Position numbers and translations under genes: made by a program. Below, piece by piece: positions 1 to 10,695 of a DNA stretch of 64,000 nt. Position 1 is the stretch's first letter. Each line of letters begins with the position of its first letter. Source of the DNA: Anniella stebbinsi (taxonomy: Eukaryota; Chordata; Lepidosauria; Squamata; Anniellidae); assembly GCA_029215795.1 (NCBI GenBank), contig JARDYH010000007.1, positions 69,060,763 to 69,124,762 of the forward strand, in the 5' to 3' direction. A model generated the notes under the pieces. It made no database searches, had not been told where the DNA came from, and was given only the letters and a program-made list of their open reading frames with translations.

Positions 1-109
1 GAGTACATGCTCAGAGATGTTGTCTTTTTTATTATTGTTATTTCTAGGGCTGTGCCTTGTCATTGCAAAATAGTTCTGAGTCAAATTACACCCTGGATAT
101 CATTTAAGG
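1..109. other. Unannotated left edge
   Basis: No gene or recognisable repeat is seen. The last eight bases (102-109) are the left copy of the target-site duplication of the adjacent palindromic element. Confidence 0.5.
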
Positions 110-429
110 TAGGCTGACCAGATAAAATCCAGGTCAGGGCTCATGTAACTTTAACAATTGTAGAGAAAAGGGAATTTCAGCCAGTGTCATTTGTATGCAA
201 TTAGTTCCTGGTGAAATCCCCTCTTCATCACAACAGTTAAAGTTGCAGGCACTATACTAGAGTGACCATATACAAAAGAAGGCAGGGCCCCTGCAACTTT
301 AACAGTTGTGATGAAGAGGGAATTTCACCAGGAACTAATTGCATACAAATGACACCAGCTGAAATTCCCTTTTCTCTACAACTGTTAAAGTTACATGAGC
401 CCTGACCTGGATTTTATCTGGTCACCCTA
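110..429. mobile_element. Palindromic hAT-like non-autonomous element, copy A
   Basis: This is a 320-bp foldback element in which the right half is almost the reverse complement of the left half. Its ends read TAGGCTGACCAGAT and the complement of TAGGGTGACCAGAT. It is flanked by a perfect 8-bp duplication ATTTAAGG at 102-109 and 430-437. An 8-bp target-site duplication is the hallmark of the hAT superfamily, so a hAT assignment is reasonable. No transposase is encoded. Near-identical copies lie at 8803-9122, and relatives at 1099-1418, 16852-17158, 17481-17800 and 56950-57255. Confidence 0.8.
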
Positions 430-927
430 ATTTAAGGGATACCAATGGACTAGATAAAGATAACTTGGTCTGCTCTTGTGTCAGTAGCAGCTGTTTGATC
501 TGCAGAATTCAGCAGGTGAGGCGCACAGAGGAAACCGTTACCACCTGTCACTGCCTGAAGCGGATAAAAGCAGCTGTGAAGGCACAGGAGCAAGGGCTTG
601 TGAAAATGTTGGCAACCCATTAACAAGACTAGGTTTGTCCTTTCTTTTACTTCTCGTCTTCTGGAATAATGTACCAATTTGAGGCAGCAGGAGGGAGTGA
701 TGACGTTCTGGCAGGCCACGGATAATGCCTCTGCTCGCCTCTCTATACACCAGCTTCCAAGGGTGGCAGCTGCACAGGACCCACCCACTTAATGATGGCT
801 CTTGTAATTCCCTGGCAGAGTATCGCCCCTGGGATGCAATGGAACGTGGACCGGGGCAGAGCAGAGAACTCTCTTCCCAAGGTGGGTGGGAGGCTAACAG
901 ATTCTGTACAGCCGCTCTAAAGAAGTT
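430..927. other. Intergenic stretch, nothing recognised
   Basis: Apart from the 8-bp duplication at its left edge I see no exon, RNA gene or known repeat. The ORFs here are short and have no recognisable domains. Confidence 0.4.
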
Positions 928-1459
928 AGGGTGACCATATGGAAAGGAGGACAGGGCTCCTGTATCTTTAACAGTATGGAACAGTTGTCATTTGCATGCA
1001 GTACCTGGTGAAATTCCCTCTTCATCACAACAGTGAAAGTGAAAGTTGTAGGAGCCCCGTCCTCTTAACCAGATACAAAAGCGGGCAGGGCTCCTGCAGA
1101 GGGTGACCATATGGAAAGGAGAACAGAGCTCCTGTATCTTTAGCAGTTGCATAGAAAAGGGCATTTCAGCAGGTGTCATTTGCATGCATGCAGCACCTGG
1201 TGAAATTCTCACTTCGTCATAACAGTTAAAGCTGCAGGAGCTATACTAGAGTGACCAGATACAAAAGAGGGCAGGGCTCCTGCAGCTTTCACTGTTGTGA
1301 TGAAGAGGGAATTTCACCAGGTGCTGCATGCATACAAATGACACCTGCTGAAATTCCCTTTTCTACACAACTGTTAAAGATACAGGAGCCCAGTCCTCCT
1401 TTCCATAGGGTTACCCTACTCCTGCAGCTTTCACTGTTGTGGTGAAGAGGGAATTTCAC
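928..1459. mobile_element. Palindromic hAT-like element interrupted by a second copy
   Basis: An outer copy starts at about 928 with TAGGGTGACCATAT and is interrupted at 1098. Its sequence resumes after 1426 and fades near 1459, so it is truncated. The interruption is a complete copy of the same family (1099-1418). The outer copy has accumulated a deletion in its first arm. Confidence 0.7.
1099..1418. mobile_element. Palindromic hAT-like element nested in a relative
   Basis: This is a full-length 320-bp palindromic copy. It is flanked by a perfect 8-bp duplication CTCCTGCA at 1091-1098 and 1419-1426, which is sequence of the outer element. The duplication shows transposition of one family member into another. 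Terminal bases are GAGGGTGACC on the left and the complement of TAGGGTAACC on the right. Confidence 0.75.
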
Positions 1460-3032
1460 TAAGAGATCAGGACAGTGTAACATGAGGGGATTATTAACCC
1501 CCCTTTTATGAGGCAGTTGCAGCTGGGAGCGAAAGTGTGACTGGCCCCAAGCCCACCCGGTGAAGCCCAATAAACCAAATGTTACCTTGGCAAATTAAGG
1601 CTCCCAGATGAGTTTTGATGACAAACACCGAATTGGGGGGGGGGGGTGAAGTAATTTTTAACAGAGAGCTGTGGGGGGATACTACTTCACTCCTCCCCTT
1701 CCCCCCTTGTGTCTCTCTCCATGCCACCAGGGATCCATCCAGACACGTTTCCGAGGTAAACACACATCTGGAAACCTGATGGTTGTGGTGGGAACAGCTC
1801 AGAGAGGCCTGTGGAGGAAGAGTGAGGCTCTCTGCCTCCTGCTTCCCCCACCCCATAACGCCCACCCCCCACTGCATTCCCTCCTTTGTCCCCCGGAGCC
1901 AAAGATTCAGGCCCCCATTTGTGAGGGAAACTCAGGTCTGGAACCCAGGTGGTGTCGAAAGGAGAAACAACCTTTGTTGGAGAAGGGTTAAGCCGCCCCG
2001 TTATTCTCAAATTAGCAAACAAAGGGTTGGAAATCCTGCATTTGCTTCAAAATTTGCTTCCGAGGGCAAAAGCAGACATTACTTTACATTTATTTGTTTG
2101 TTTATTTATGGCATTAACTCCCTGTCCAGCAGCTATGTCTTTTACTCTAGAGCGGACACAGGGCCTCTGATCTGGATCAGGACCCTACCGCAGGAGGATA
2201 GGGAGGGTTAAGATCCAGATTTCCCCCCCCCCCCCCGCACCTGCTTTGGAGTAAAAATAGGGGCAGAGAGAGAAGACATCGCTCCTAGATAGGGATTTAA
2301 AGTAATGTCGGTTTGGCCCTGCGCTCTCTTGGCCAAAGTCCAGCTCATTCCCATGTGGCACCGAATCAATGTCAGTCCCAGTACTAAACGTGAACAGGAG
2401 TTGGTCGCCCTTCCCAGCTGGCTAACTAAACTGGCATAAAAGGGTGTTGCTCATTGGAGAGCTCTCGGTCTTGCTCTCTCTCTTTCAGTTGCAAAACAAG
2501 GGTGGAGGATTTCTGTGACCCTTTGAAAGCAAGAACGGCACATGGGACGCATACACCAATGGATGATGTGTGTGTGCAATAGAGAAAGCAGAGCGGCTGG
2601 TTAATAAATCAATCTGAGAATCTCCTGCCCCGTAGCCCCTGTTAACCCGCGAGGAATGAGGGACACATTCCAGGGCCTGAGAAACAAAACTTGCGTAGTT
2701 GGGAGAGTCCCAAATCTCACTTTTGGGCCTCATGTCCTTTTCTCTCGGCAGGATGACGGGGGGGGGGGGAGAGAGAATGGATGGACCTATCTGTGCCTAC
2801 AGATCTTGAAATTTCTCCCAGCCTACATGCAAGAATCATCTCTCTCTCTCTCTCTCCCTCCCTGTCCTCTTGCTAAGGCTGTTTCGGAAACTGATTGTAA
2901 GCATCTCGGGGCAGAGAGCTATCCTTCATCCTTATGTTACTTTCTCTGGGTGGATGCCTGGAGCAGCCGTTTGAGGGAGGGTGATTTGCTCTCCACCGCA
3001 CCAGTCGGATGGTTAGAGCATGCTGAGGACTG
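1460..3032. other. Intergenic stretch without recognised genes
   Basis: It contains homopolymer runs (G-run near 1627, C-run near 2223, G-run near 2760) and a CT-rich tract near 2840. No splice-bounded exon with protein similarity and no known repeat were recognised. Confidence 0.4.
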
Positions 3033-3195
3033 AGTATTTGTTTGTTTGTTTATTTGAAACATTTCTTGGACGCCTTGCAGGGCAAAAGCCCTCGCAAGGT
3101 GGCTCAATAACATACAGGAGAACAGTTAAAGCATTAAAAGCAATCAAAAGCTAAACACAATAAAATAGCAATAAAAACAATAAAAGCCAACGATA
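3033..3195 (-). mobile_element. L2-like LINE 3' end, truncated
   Basis: On the minus strand this has the form of a squamate LINE 3' tail: A-rich sequence, a conserved block about a rule line of gene-poor UTR (complement of GCCTTGCAGGGCAAAAGCCC), then a short tandem tail of TTTG/ATTT type. No coding part remains. The family name is by eye. Confidence 0.45.
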
Positions 3196-4622
3196 GGGAG
3201 GAGAGGACCGGTGGAGCCCCATGGGGGTGGACTGGATGGCCTTTCGGTCCCCTTTCAACCCTATGACATCACCAAGCATATGATGTTAACAAGCCCGCCT
3301 CGCCCAGCACCAGGGGGAAAGCATTGACCCAGGTCACCACAGGGTGGGGATTCATTTGTGTCCGAACTCTCAGCTACTTATTTCAGTCCAGTACTGACAC
3401 TTAATGGCGTCCCCGAGGCCCAGGCAACAAGAACCCCTCTTCCCTATCTGTTGGAGAGATCGCTTGCTCTGCCCCCCCAGCAAGCTGATTCACCAGCTGT
3501 AAACCTCCCCTCCCAACAACCCCAGTTAGAAACAAAGTTTTACACAAACATTTCTCCTCATTCCTCCAAGTCTGTCTGAATCACAGGACCAAAGAGGGAA
3601 AGGAAAAACATGATCACACGGCCCAGATTAATCACCCACTGGCCCCTTATTGCAGAGAGGGTTGCCAACTTTTTCTTCTTTTGCCGGTCCTGCTCCTGTG
3701 CCTTGAAAGGCAGCTCAGGCTGCAGCGTAGGCATTGACAGGATTACACTGTGTGTTGACCACTGTGCCATGGACAGCTTCACTTGCTAATTTCTGCAGAT
3801 CGAGCTGCGGTTAAAGGCAGAGGAACAGGGCAAGACTGGTCTTTTTCGCCCTCTCCGGTTATTTGGCAACCCTAATCCCAACGTAACTGAGGCAATGCAG
3901 ATCGCTGTATGCAATAAACAGGGCGTGCTTCCCTGCAAATTATGCCCACGCATATCTACAAAGTTTTCAAGAAACAAACAGTCAAGTTGTTAAAAGACAT
4001 AATGGTTCTATCCATAAAACTGGGTGGCAGTCCAACTGAGGCAAGGGAAAAGTTTAAAAAATAATTCCCCCTAAGGGGCTAATCCTTTTTAGGGCGCAGT
4101 TTTGGAATATAGGAGGCTATAGTAAAGAGTGCCTTTGAGCATGTGCAAACTGATTCTCACTTCTCTTTGAGTAATCCATATTAGACCCCCTTCCTGCACA
4201 CATCTGAGTTTAGGGGGCTTAGGGCTTCACTTTGTTTTCCTCTTGCAAAGCTCCTGTGGCTTCAACAGCTTTGGAATTCCTCTCACCTCACTCCCATTTT
4301 CATGCTGGGACAGGTTTGGTCTGTCAAATGAAAACTGAGCTGCTGGGTCACATCAAAAGTCCATTTAGCCCAGTGTTCTGTCTCCAACAGAAGCCAGAAG
4401 GAAAAACAGAAGAAGGCGTCTCCGGTGCTGGAGGAAGTGTTTCATTTGGTGCGAACGCTCAATGTGTTTCGGAGAGCAGTTTCCCCCTTTCGCAGGACCG
4501 ACAATCTAACAACACACACAGGGATAAACACTTCTATGAGAACTCCCCCCCTTCCACTGAGCTATCATTGAACTGTGGGTAGCTCTTTCCCCCTTGCATG
4601 ACTAATCTGAATATGTAGGTAT
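3196..4622. other. Intergenic stretch without recognised genes
   Basis: A short piece at about 4330-4400 resembles the LINE L3/CR1-type phrase seen elsewhere in the window (a 'TCCATTTAGCCCAGTGTTCTG' type block). Nothing else could be assigned. Confidence 0.35.
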
Positions 4623-4845
4623 CAGAGTGTTTGATGGGTACTGGGAAGACTGAGGTTCAAATCCCTGCTCAGCCACAAAGCTGCATGACTTTGGGGCAAT
4701 CATGCTCTCCCAATCTAACCTACCTCATAGGGTTGTTGTAAAAATAAAGTGTGTGTGTGGGGGGGGGGCAACATACACCACCCTGAGCTCCTTGGAGGAT
4801 GAATGGGATAAAAATACAACGAAGAAATACTTTTAAGGCAATGAA
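4623..4845 (+). mobile_element. Degraded tRNA-derived SINE
   Basis: A B-box-like GGTTCAAATCC is followed by the conserved SINE body (CCTACCTCATAGGGTTGTTG) and a tail ending in the CCACCCTGAGCTCCTTGGAG block that squamate SINEs share with a LINE partner. The A box is poorly preserved. Confidence 0.6.
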
Positions 4846-6363
4846 TTCCATAAGTCAATGAATGCATTTCCGTTTCTATACAGGAGCCTTGCCAGAATAA
4901 AAAGTGGCAACATTCCTGGATGTCCCCCTTTCTAAATAATCCATGTTTGGACATTAAACTTTGTTTGGACCTGACCTACATTAGCTGCTTCCGCTGTCTC
5001 AGAATTGGGACAATGTCCTTCCCCTCCCTCCCTTGTTATTCTATCATAGACATTTCATTCCACCAAGGGATTGTGTTAAGGTAACTGGGTGTGGGGAACT
5101 CAGGTACCCTCCTAGCGTAGGAGGAAGAGGCAGGTCATGGGATTAACCTGCCTGCCTGATTGGATCCCAGCACACAGGGGCCAATTCCCCATGTCCCCTG
5201 CAGAAAAGAAAGAGAAGCTTGGTGCATTTTCGTACTTCCTTAAAAACCATTTCTGAAAACACTCGGCTGACGAAGGGTGATCACTCCCTCTGATGCTGAC
5301 GCAGTCTCTGTCTCCAGAGGAGCAGGTTCAAGTTTAGCATTCATGATCTGGCGTACAGATGGGAGGCGAATACAAATACAGATTTGAATAAAGCTGCGCA
5401 TTTTTTCTAGGCGGTGTCATCTGTTTAAAAAGGACCACAGAAGGGCCCCAATGTTTACGGGAACTGGAGATCCTACCACTGAGGCGGGTGGGCTTTGACG
5501 TAGTTGAGGTTCCGACCTGTGACAGCCCCATCCCCAAAGGAGCATCGTAGCTCACGGTGCAGAACATCAATTTGGCCTGTAAGGGCAGGCGTCACGAATG
5601 TGATGGTATTTTCTAGCCAGGGATGTGAAGGCTGTAGATCCCATCATCCCCAGTCAACACAAGTACGGGGGTGTAGTCCAACACGCCTGAAGGGCGCCAG
5701 ACTGTAGAACTCTGAACGCAAGAGCACGGATTAGCTCCTCTTGGACTAAACCTGTCTTATAATCAGCAGTGAGTACAAAGTTGTGTGTGGTGTCAGAGAA
5801 AAATCTCCAGGCATTATTGTTGTGTAGTTTTAACTTGTTCTTTTTGAGGTACTGTATAGAGATACTGTTGTTTCACGCATGTAAACCAATTTGAGTTCCT
5901 TGTAGAAAAATGGGGTGTAAATTCGTAAATAATCCTTGTCTTGGCCTCTGTGCGCAGCCTTGTGTTTTGCAATTCAGAATCTAACTCCCATTTTACGCAA
6001 ACACCAGACACATAAATCCACGCCTATGCTCACTTTCTGGTTCTGCCTGTCTCTGACATGAATTAGGACCTCTGCTTCATCCAACGATGAAAGGAAACCC
6101 CTGGTTTCTAAACACCCCTTGGTCCTCAGTAAATGTCTAAGTCCACAAAATTTACATTTGCTCATTCCATTTCTCGTTACCTGTTTCCCTCCCCCCTCCC
6201 TGCAACTTAATCAAAATGTAAATTGTAAACTCCTCGGGACAGGGACCTATTCGTTTCGCTGAACAAACTCTGTAAAGACCATGTACGCCGTATAAATAAT
6301 AGCAAGTGACTTGCGATGTGGGGTGTGGGCTGGGCCACTCAGCGGTGGCCCTAGAACTGCTAA
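4846..6363. other. Intergenic stretch; one palindromic-MITE fragment
   Basis: A fragment near 5620-5700 carries the TGTAGTCCAACACG..GAAGGGCGCC phrase of the palindromic element described at 18236-18366. The rest is unassigned. Confidence 0.35.
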
Positions 6364-6436
6364 TTCACACAATATAGGTCCATATAGGTTCACACAATAT
6401 AGGTCCATATAGGTTCACACAGCCATATAGGTCCCT
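6364..6436. repeat. 25-bp tandem repeat, about three units
   Basis: Units begin at 6364, 6389 and 6414. The first two are identical (TTCACACAATATAGGTCCAT plus ATAGG), and the third is degenerate. It is a small minisatellite. Confidence 0.8.
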
Positions 6437-6764
6437 CAAGGGACCCGCCCAGGAGCACCAAAGCAGCCTCTCAACTCTAGTTACAATCACTGTTTTTACT
6501 TGTGACCCTCAACTCAAAGGGAATCAAGTTTCCTTTCTGAATCCAGAAGCGACTCAAGGGAAGCGGAGATCTAGCGGTGGTGACTGATGTGCCCCAGCTG
6601 AAGACACCTGGAGAGGAGAAATTCCTAGAAAATGAGGCCCCTCTGAAACATCCCAGTCTGGACAACTGAATCATCAGCCTCCCCGGTCACCAAACTCAGG
6701 GAGAAAAGACCAGACTGCCTGTTTCGATGAAATCCTGTTTATTCATCTAGTCGTTTCGAGAGCT

Positions 6765-6965
6765 GGGGTGGTGTTGTGGATAAAAGCATCAGACAAGAAC
6801 CGGAGAGACCGGGTTCAAATCCTTTCCAACCCATGCTGCTCCCTGGGTGGCCTTGAACCAGTTGCTGTCTCTCAGCCTCACACGCCTCGCAAGGTTGTTG
6901 TGAGGATAATATGGGCTGTGACCCTGGAAGGCTACAAACATGATTCATAATAATCCACTCTTAAC
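6765..6965 (+). mobile_element. tRNA-derived SINE
   Basis: The A-box-like start (GTGGTGTTGTGGATAAAAGC) is followed by the B box GGGTTCAAATCC, the body with CTCGCAAGGTTGTTGTGAGG, and a 3' segment ending in AT-rich sequence. This is a fairly well preserved member of the squamate tRNA-SINE type. Confidence 0.7.
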
Positions 6966-7034
6966 TAAATAAATACCTTCAACCATTAACTCCTCAACCT
7001 AAGAGTTCAGGGGGACGCAGGCAAGTAGGGAAAT

Positions 7035-7290
7035 CTCATTTTATCCTCACAACAACCCTAGAAGGTAGGTTGGGCTGAGAGACGGTAACTTGTCCAAGAC
7101 CATCTGGTGAGCGTAAGGCCCAAAGAAGGATCTTAGTTTTATTTTACCCTAACAACAACCCTGCAAGTCAGGCTAAGCCTGAGTTAGGGCATCCTGCCTC
7201 ATTGTAAATGCCACTACCAAGCAGGGATTTGAACCTGGGTCTCTCTGGTCCACATCCAATGCTATAACCATCACCTCACGACAGCTCGTG
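7035..7290 (-). mobile_element. Two antiparallel-to-reference SINE pieces
   Basis: On the minus strand there are two consecutive copies. 7035-7135 has the complement of the body (CTCACAACAACCCTAGAAGG). 7140-7290 has a second body plus the B-box region (complement of GGGATTTGAACCTGGGTCTC). Both are tRNA-derived SINE sequence. Confidence 0.65.
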
Positions 7291-7384
7291 GTACTCCGGA
7301 CCTGTCCGTTCCTACCTTCTCTCACCACTGAACGGACACTGATGGTCTGTCGCTCGTTCCACACTCAAACAGACACAAACTCAC

Positions 7385-7457
7385 CTTCCTGGGCGCTGCT
7401 GATCCCCATCCACCAAGCCAGCAGGCAGGAGAGTACAGATCGGCCAAGGCGAGCCAT
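7385..7457 (-). CDS. Candidate signal-peptide first exon of a secreted or membrane protein
   Basis: Reading on the minus strand, an ATG at 7457 in strong context (purine at -3, G at +4) opens 24 codons, MARLGRSVLSCLLAWWMGIS then SAQE. This looks like a signal peptide: a basic start, a hydrophobic core, and small residues before a likely cleavage site at SSA-QE. The exon ends CAGGAAG followed by the donor GTGAGT, leaving phase 1. Signal-peptide exons of Ig-superfamily receptors usually end in phase 1. In mammals the genes near CLPTM1 include NECTIN2, BCAM and related Ig proteins, so a nectin or BCAM-like gene is a reasonable guess. No Ig-domain exon is visible between here and base 1, so the next exon would lie beyond the left edge. 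The assignment is inference. Confidence 0.5.
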
Positions 7458-7660
7458 TTCCACAAACCGACGAACCCCAACAAATCCCAGCTCCCAAGAC
7501 ACCCTAACGGCTCATCGGCAGAGAAGCGGGCGCCCAGAAGGAAGCAGGGGACGATTTCTGACCCCCAAATTTGCCGAGCGGTGCAAAAGGCTGAAAGAGC
7601 AGACGTCGTTGGGAGCCTGTATCTGAAAACAAGTGACGAAATCTGCAGTGAAGTCAGCAC
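7458..7660 (-). promoter_or_regulatory. Possible 5'UTR and promoter-proximal region of the candidate exon
   Basis: The bases upstream (on the minus strand) of the candidate ATG are moderately CpG-rich for this window. They run into poly-A/T tracts at 7700-7740 and 7800-7845. No TATA box is evident at a fixed distance. Further upstream at 8205-8300 are a TGACTCA motif and a GGGCGG box that could belong to the same promoter. Support is weak. Confidence 0.25.
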
Positions 7661-8802
7661 CCAAGAGACCGAAGGACGGATCCAAACTTTGAAAAAGACA
7701 TTTTTCTTTTTCTTTTTTTTTTTTTAACAAAAATCCCAACTTGCCAAAACTTGTGGAAATTCAGGATAATTTCCCAGCTCGAAACATTCGTCCGTATCAC
7801 AAAAAAGAAAAAAGAAAAAAAAAAGAATTAAAAAAAAATAAAGCCCAGGGAGAGCCAAGACAATGTTCTTTCCCTCGAATTTCCCTCCTTCAAGTTTGGC
7901 TCCACTTGTCCCTGCCAGCAATTTTCCACCCTCGTTGTCTTCAGTCTTTCAAAAGTTGCACCTGATTTTCCTTCTCGAAAGCCTGGTTCCTTCTGCTCTG
8001 GTTTCTGGAGCGAGATTGAAAGAAATTGATCGGTCTGTACATCGGAACAAACTTGCCCACTCAACTTCTCCGCGCTGTTTCTGGGTTTCCAAAATGCTGA
8101 CCTCTCAAAAAAAAAAAAAAAAAAAGTTGGAGGGGGGGGGGGTTTAGCGTAGAGAGAAAGGCAGAGAGTGGGGAGAAAAGTCCCTTCCCTTTCGCTCTGC
8201 TGTCCCTGACTCACCCACTCCCACACACTGTTGAAAAATGCCTTGGTCCTAATAGAGAGAGGCCTGGGAGATTAGCAAGTTGGGAGGGGGCGGGAAACAG
8301 GGAGAAAGGCAGGAGAGAGCCAGGGAAGGGTGTGAAAATTCCATCCAGCCCGAGCAGGGTTAATGGGAGGAGAAGAAAGGCTTTTTCTTAAAGTTACATG
8401 CACCCGCATTCCCAAAAGGCGAGGCAGCGCGGGCGCCTTGGACCGGGATGCTGGCAGCGGGACACTTGCTCCGATCAAGGCTCCGCGGCAGAATAGCTTC
8501 CCAAACTTTGGAGAGGTCATCCCAGCGTGGCTAGCCATGGTCCATGTGTTAAAGGGGGGGAGGGGGGAGGAGAAGGCTTTTGGCACCTTATATACCTCAT
8601 AAGAGCAGGCCAACAGATTGATTGGGGCATACATTTGTCTCTGTTACAACCGAAGGCACCACTTCGCCCTAACTTTTGGAGAGAAGGGAAGTCTACGGTT
8701 AGCTACGCTCAGAGGAATGCACCTCCTGTGCTTCTGCATGAGTCCCTGTTCTGAGCGCACCTGCCCTGATCCAATCACACCTTATGCAGAAGCACTTCAA
8801 AA
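7661..8802. other. Intergenic stretch with A-runs and a GC-rich block
   Basis: It contains A/T homopolymers (7700-7845, 8107-8125), a purine-rich zone, and a CpG-rich block around 8400-8510. No coding exon is recognised. Confidence 0.35.
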
Positions 8803-9122
8803 TAGGGTGACCAGATAAAATCCAGGTCAGGGCTCATGTAACTTTAACAGTTGTAGAGAAAAGGGAATTTCAGCCAGTGTCATTTGTATGCAATTAGTTC
8901 CTGGTGAAATTCCCTCTTCATCACAACAGTTAAAGGTGCAGGCACTATACTAGAGTGACCATATACAAAAGAAGGCAGGGCCCCTGCAACTTTAACTGTT
9001 GTGATGAAGAGGGAATATCACCAGTAACTAACTGCATACAAACGACACTGGCTGAAATTCCCTTTTCTCTACAACTGTTAAAGTTACATGAGCCCTGACC
9101 TGGATTTTATCTGATCACCCTA
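8803..9122. mobile_element. Palindromic hAT-like non-autonomous element, copy C
   Basis: This 320-bp foldback element is nearly identical to the copy at 110-429. The flanks (CTTCAAAA and CCTCAGAT) agree at five of eight positions, consistent with a decayed target-site duplication. Confidence 0.75.
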
Positions 9123-9805
9123 CCTCAGATTCACCTGCTGGAGTGATCTTTTAGCAGCGCTGGCAGAACGACCCCCTTTCATCTTCCTTTGTCCAGCCTT
9201 CTGGGATGGGTAGTGATGACCTTCTGCCTACCCCTGACCTACTAGATGTGATTCTCTCCTCCAGCCCTGCCCCAAGCTGGGAAAGAAATGCAGAGCAATG
9301 TTTTTTCCCACTAGGTTGTACTATTTCCGCCAGTTTTTTCTTCCTGCTGTGCGGCCAACAAACTTCCCCCCCCAGGTATGTTTGGCTAATAAATTAAAGT
9401 CATGGTGATTTGTGGCTTTAAAATGTCCCATTGTTTGTGTCTTGGGGGCTGGGGCTCATGATGTGTGTTCATGAGGTTCAGAGTTAACCATTACCCACCA
9501 CAATGGGGAGCTGGGCAGCAGACCTGATAAGCTGTAATGGTCAGAGATCCAGGGGTAAAGAAAAGGGGATTCAGGGAGAGTCATTATGCTTTCAATGAAG
9601 TTGGGGGCGGGAAGGAGAAACCCTCAAGCAAAATCCCCCGGAGCAGCTTGCAAAAATCCAAAAACTATAGTCTCTTGTAAAGACAGCTATGCCTTTGAAT
9701 GGCAAGCCTGACAGGCAGACATCAGGCTGGGAAAGCTTTTCATGTCTGGAAAAGCTACACCTATTTCATATGTGCCATCATCATCATCATCATCATCATC
9801 ATATC
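9123..9805. other. Intergenic stretch
   Basis: No gene is seen. It ends with a (ATC)n tract at about 9777-9802, which abuts the 3' end of the LINE fragment that follows. Confidence 0.4.
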
Positions 9806-10350
9806 TCTTTCTCACTTGCAGCGTTTTTTCTACATGGACATGTCGGGCTTTGCCAAGTCGTGCTGTCTTTTACAATTCAGGAATTTCCTGACGATTGAGC
9901 ATGTTTTAAGTATGACTGCTTTCTGGATGTTGGTGTGGATGTATTCTGGTAGGCCCAGTTTCTGAAGGTTTTCTGTATATTTTTTTGCTGCGATGCCGAT
10001 GACTGATGTGACTAATGGAATAATTGTGAGCTTTTCCTGTTGCCATAGTTCTTTGACTTCCATGGCCAGTGGTGTATATTTGTCTCTGTTTTCCTCTTCC
10101 TTTTCAACAACATTTTTGTCATTCAGTATTGCTATGTCGATGAGGTATGTGTGTTTTTCTTTTTTGTCTATGACCATTATGTCTGGTCAGTTGCAGGGTA
10201 TTGTCTTGTTGGTATGAATTGTTCTATCCCAGTATATTTTATGATTTGCATTTTCCAAGATTGTTTCAGGTGAGTATGTGTAGTATGGTGTAGGTTGCTT
10301 GATAAGGTTGAATTTGATGGCCAGGTGTTGGTGAATTATTTTTGCGGCTG
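9806..10350 (-). pseudogene. R2/R4-type non-LTR retrotransposon, ORF C-terminal fragment
   Basis: The minus strand from 10177 to 9830 encodes a 115-residue open stretch. It begins MVIDKKEKHTYLIDIAILND and continues with a KE..NRDKY..L..EV...W block and a PLVTSVIGIAAKK block. This order (IDIAIPxDxN, KEKEKxxKYxxL, IPxVVGxLG) is typical of the C-terminal end of R2/R4-type LINE polyproteins. An in-frame TGA sits just before the methionine (10181-10189 region) where family members usually have Trp, so the upstream reading frame is broken. The 3' end meets a trinucleotide repeat. A short second copy of the same 3' end, in the opposite orientation, lies at 28795-28905. Clade assignment is by motif only. 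Confidence 0.6.
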
Positions 10351-10624
10351 TATTGTGTCTGTCTGTCTGATGATGATGATGATTTTACTGACCCTGCTCT
10401 TGTGCCTTTAAGAGCATCCAAACATCTAGATCCCAGTCGCTTAATTTTTCTACAACATGCAAAGCTTCAGCCAGGGGTCATGAAAAATGAGTGGCAACTC
10501 TATCCAGTAAGCACTCCCCCCCCCCCAAAGCACAAGCCCCGCATGCAGAAAAGTAACAGGTGACGCTTTTTCCAGGCAGTACAGAAAAAGTTTGAGCAGC
10601 TTGCTTTCAGCATGTAAGGCTGCC

Positions 10625-10695
10625 ACGAAAGCTTATGCCGGAATACATTTGTTAATCTTCAAGGTGCCACAACAGTCTTTGTTGTTTTCCCAAGA
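10625..10695 (+). mobile_element. Fragment of a Penelope-like dispersed repeat
   Basis: It carries the phrase CACGAAAGCTTATGC, then an ATTTGTTAATCTTCAAGGTG block and a CCACA segment. This is the same repeat family as 14040-14214 but without the CTGATGA half. Confidence 0.45.
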
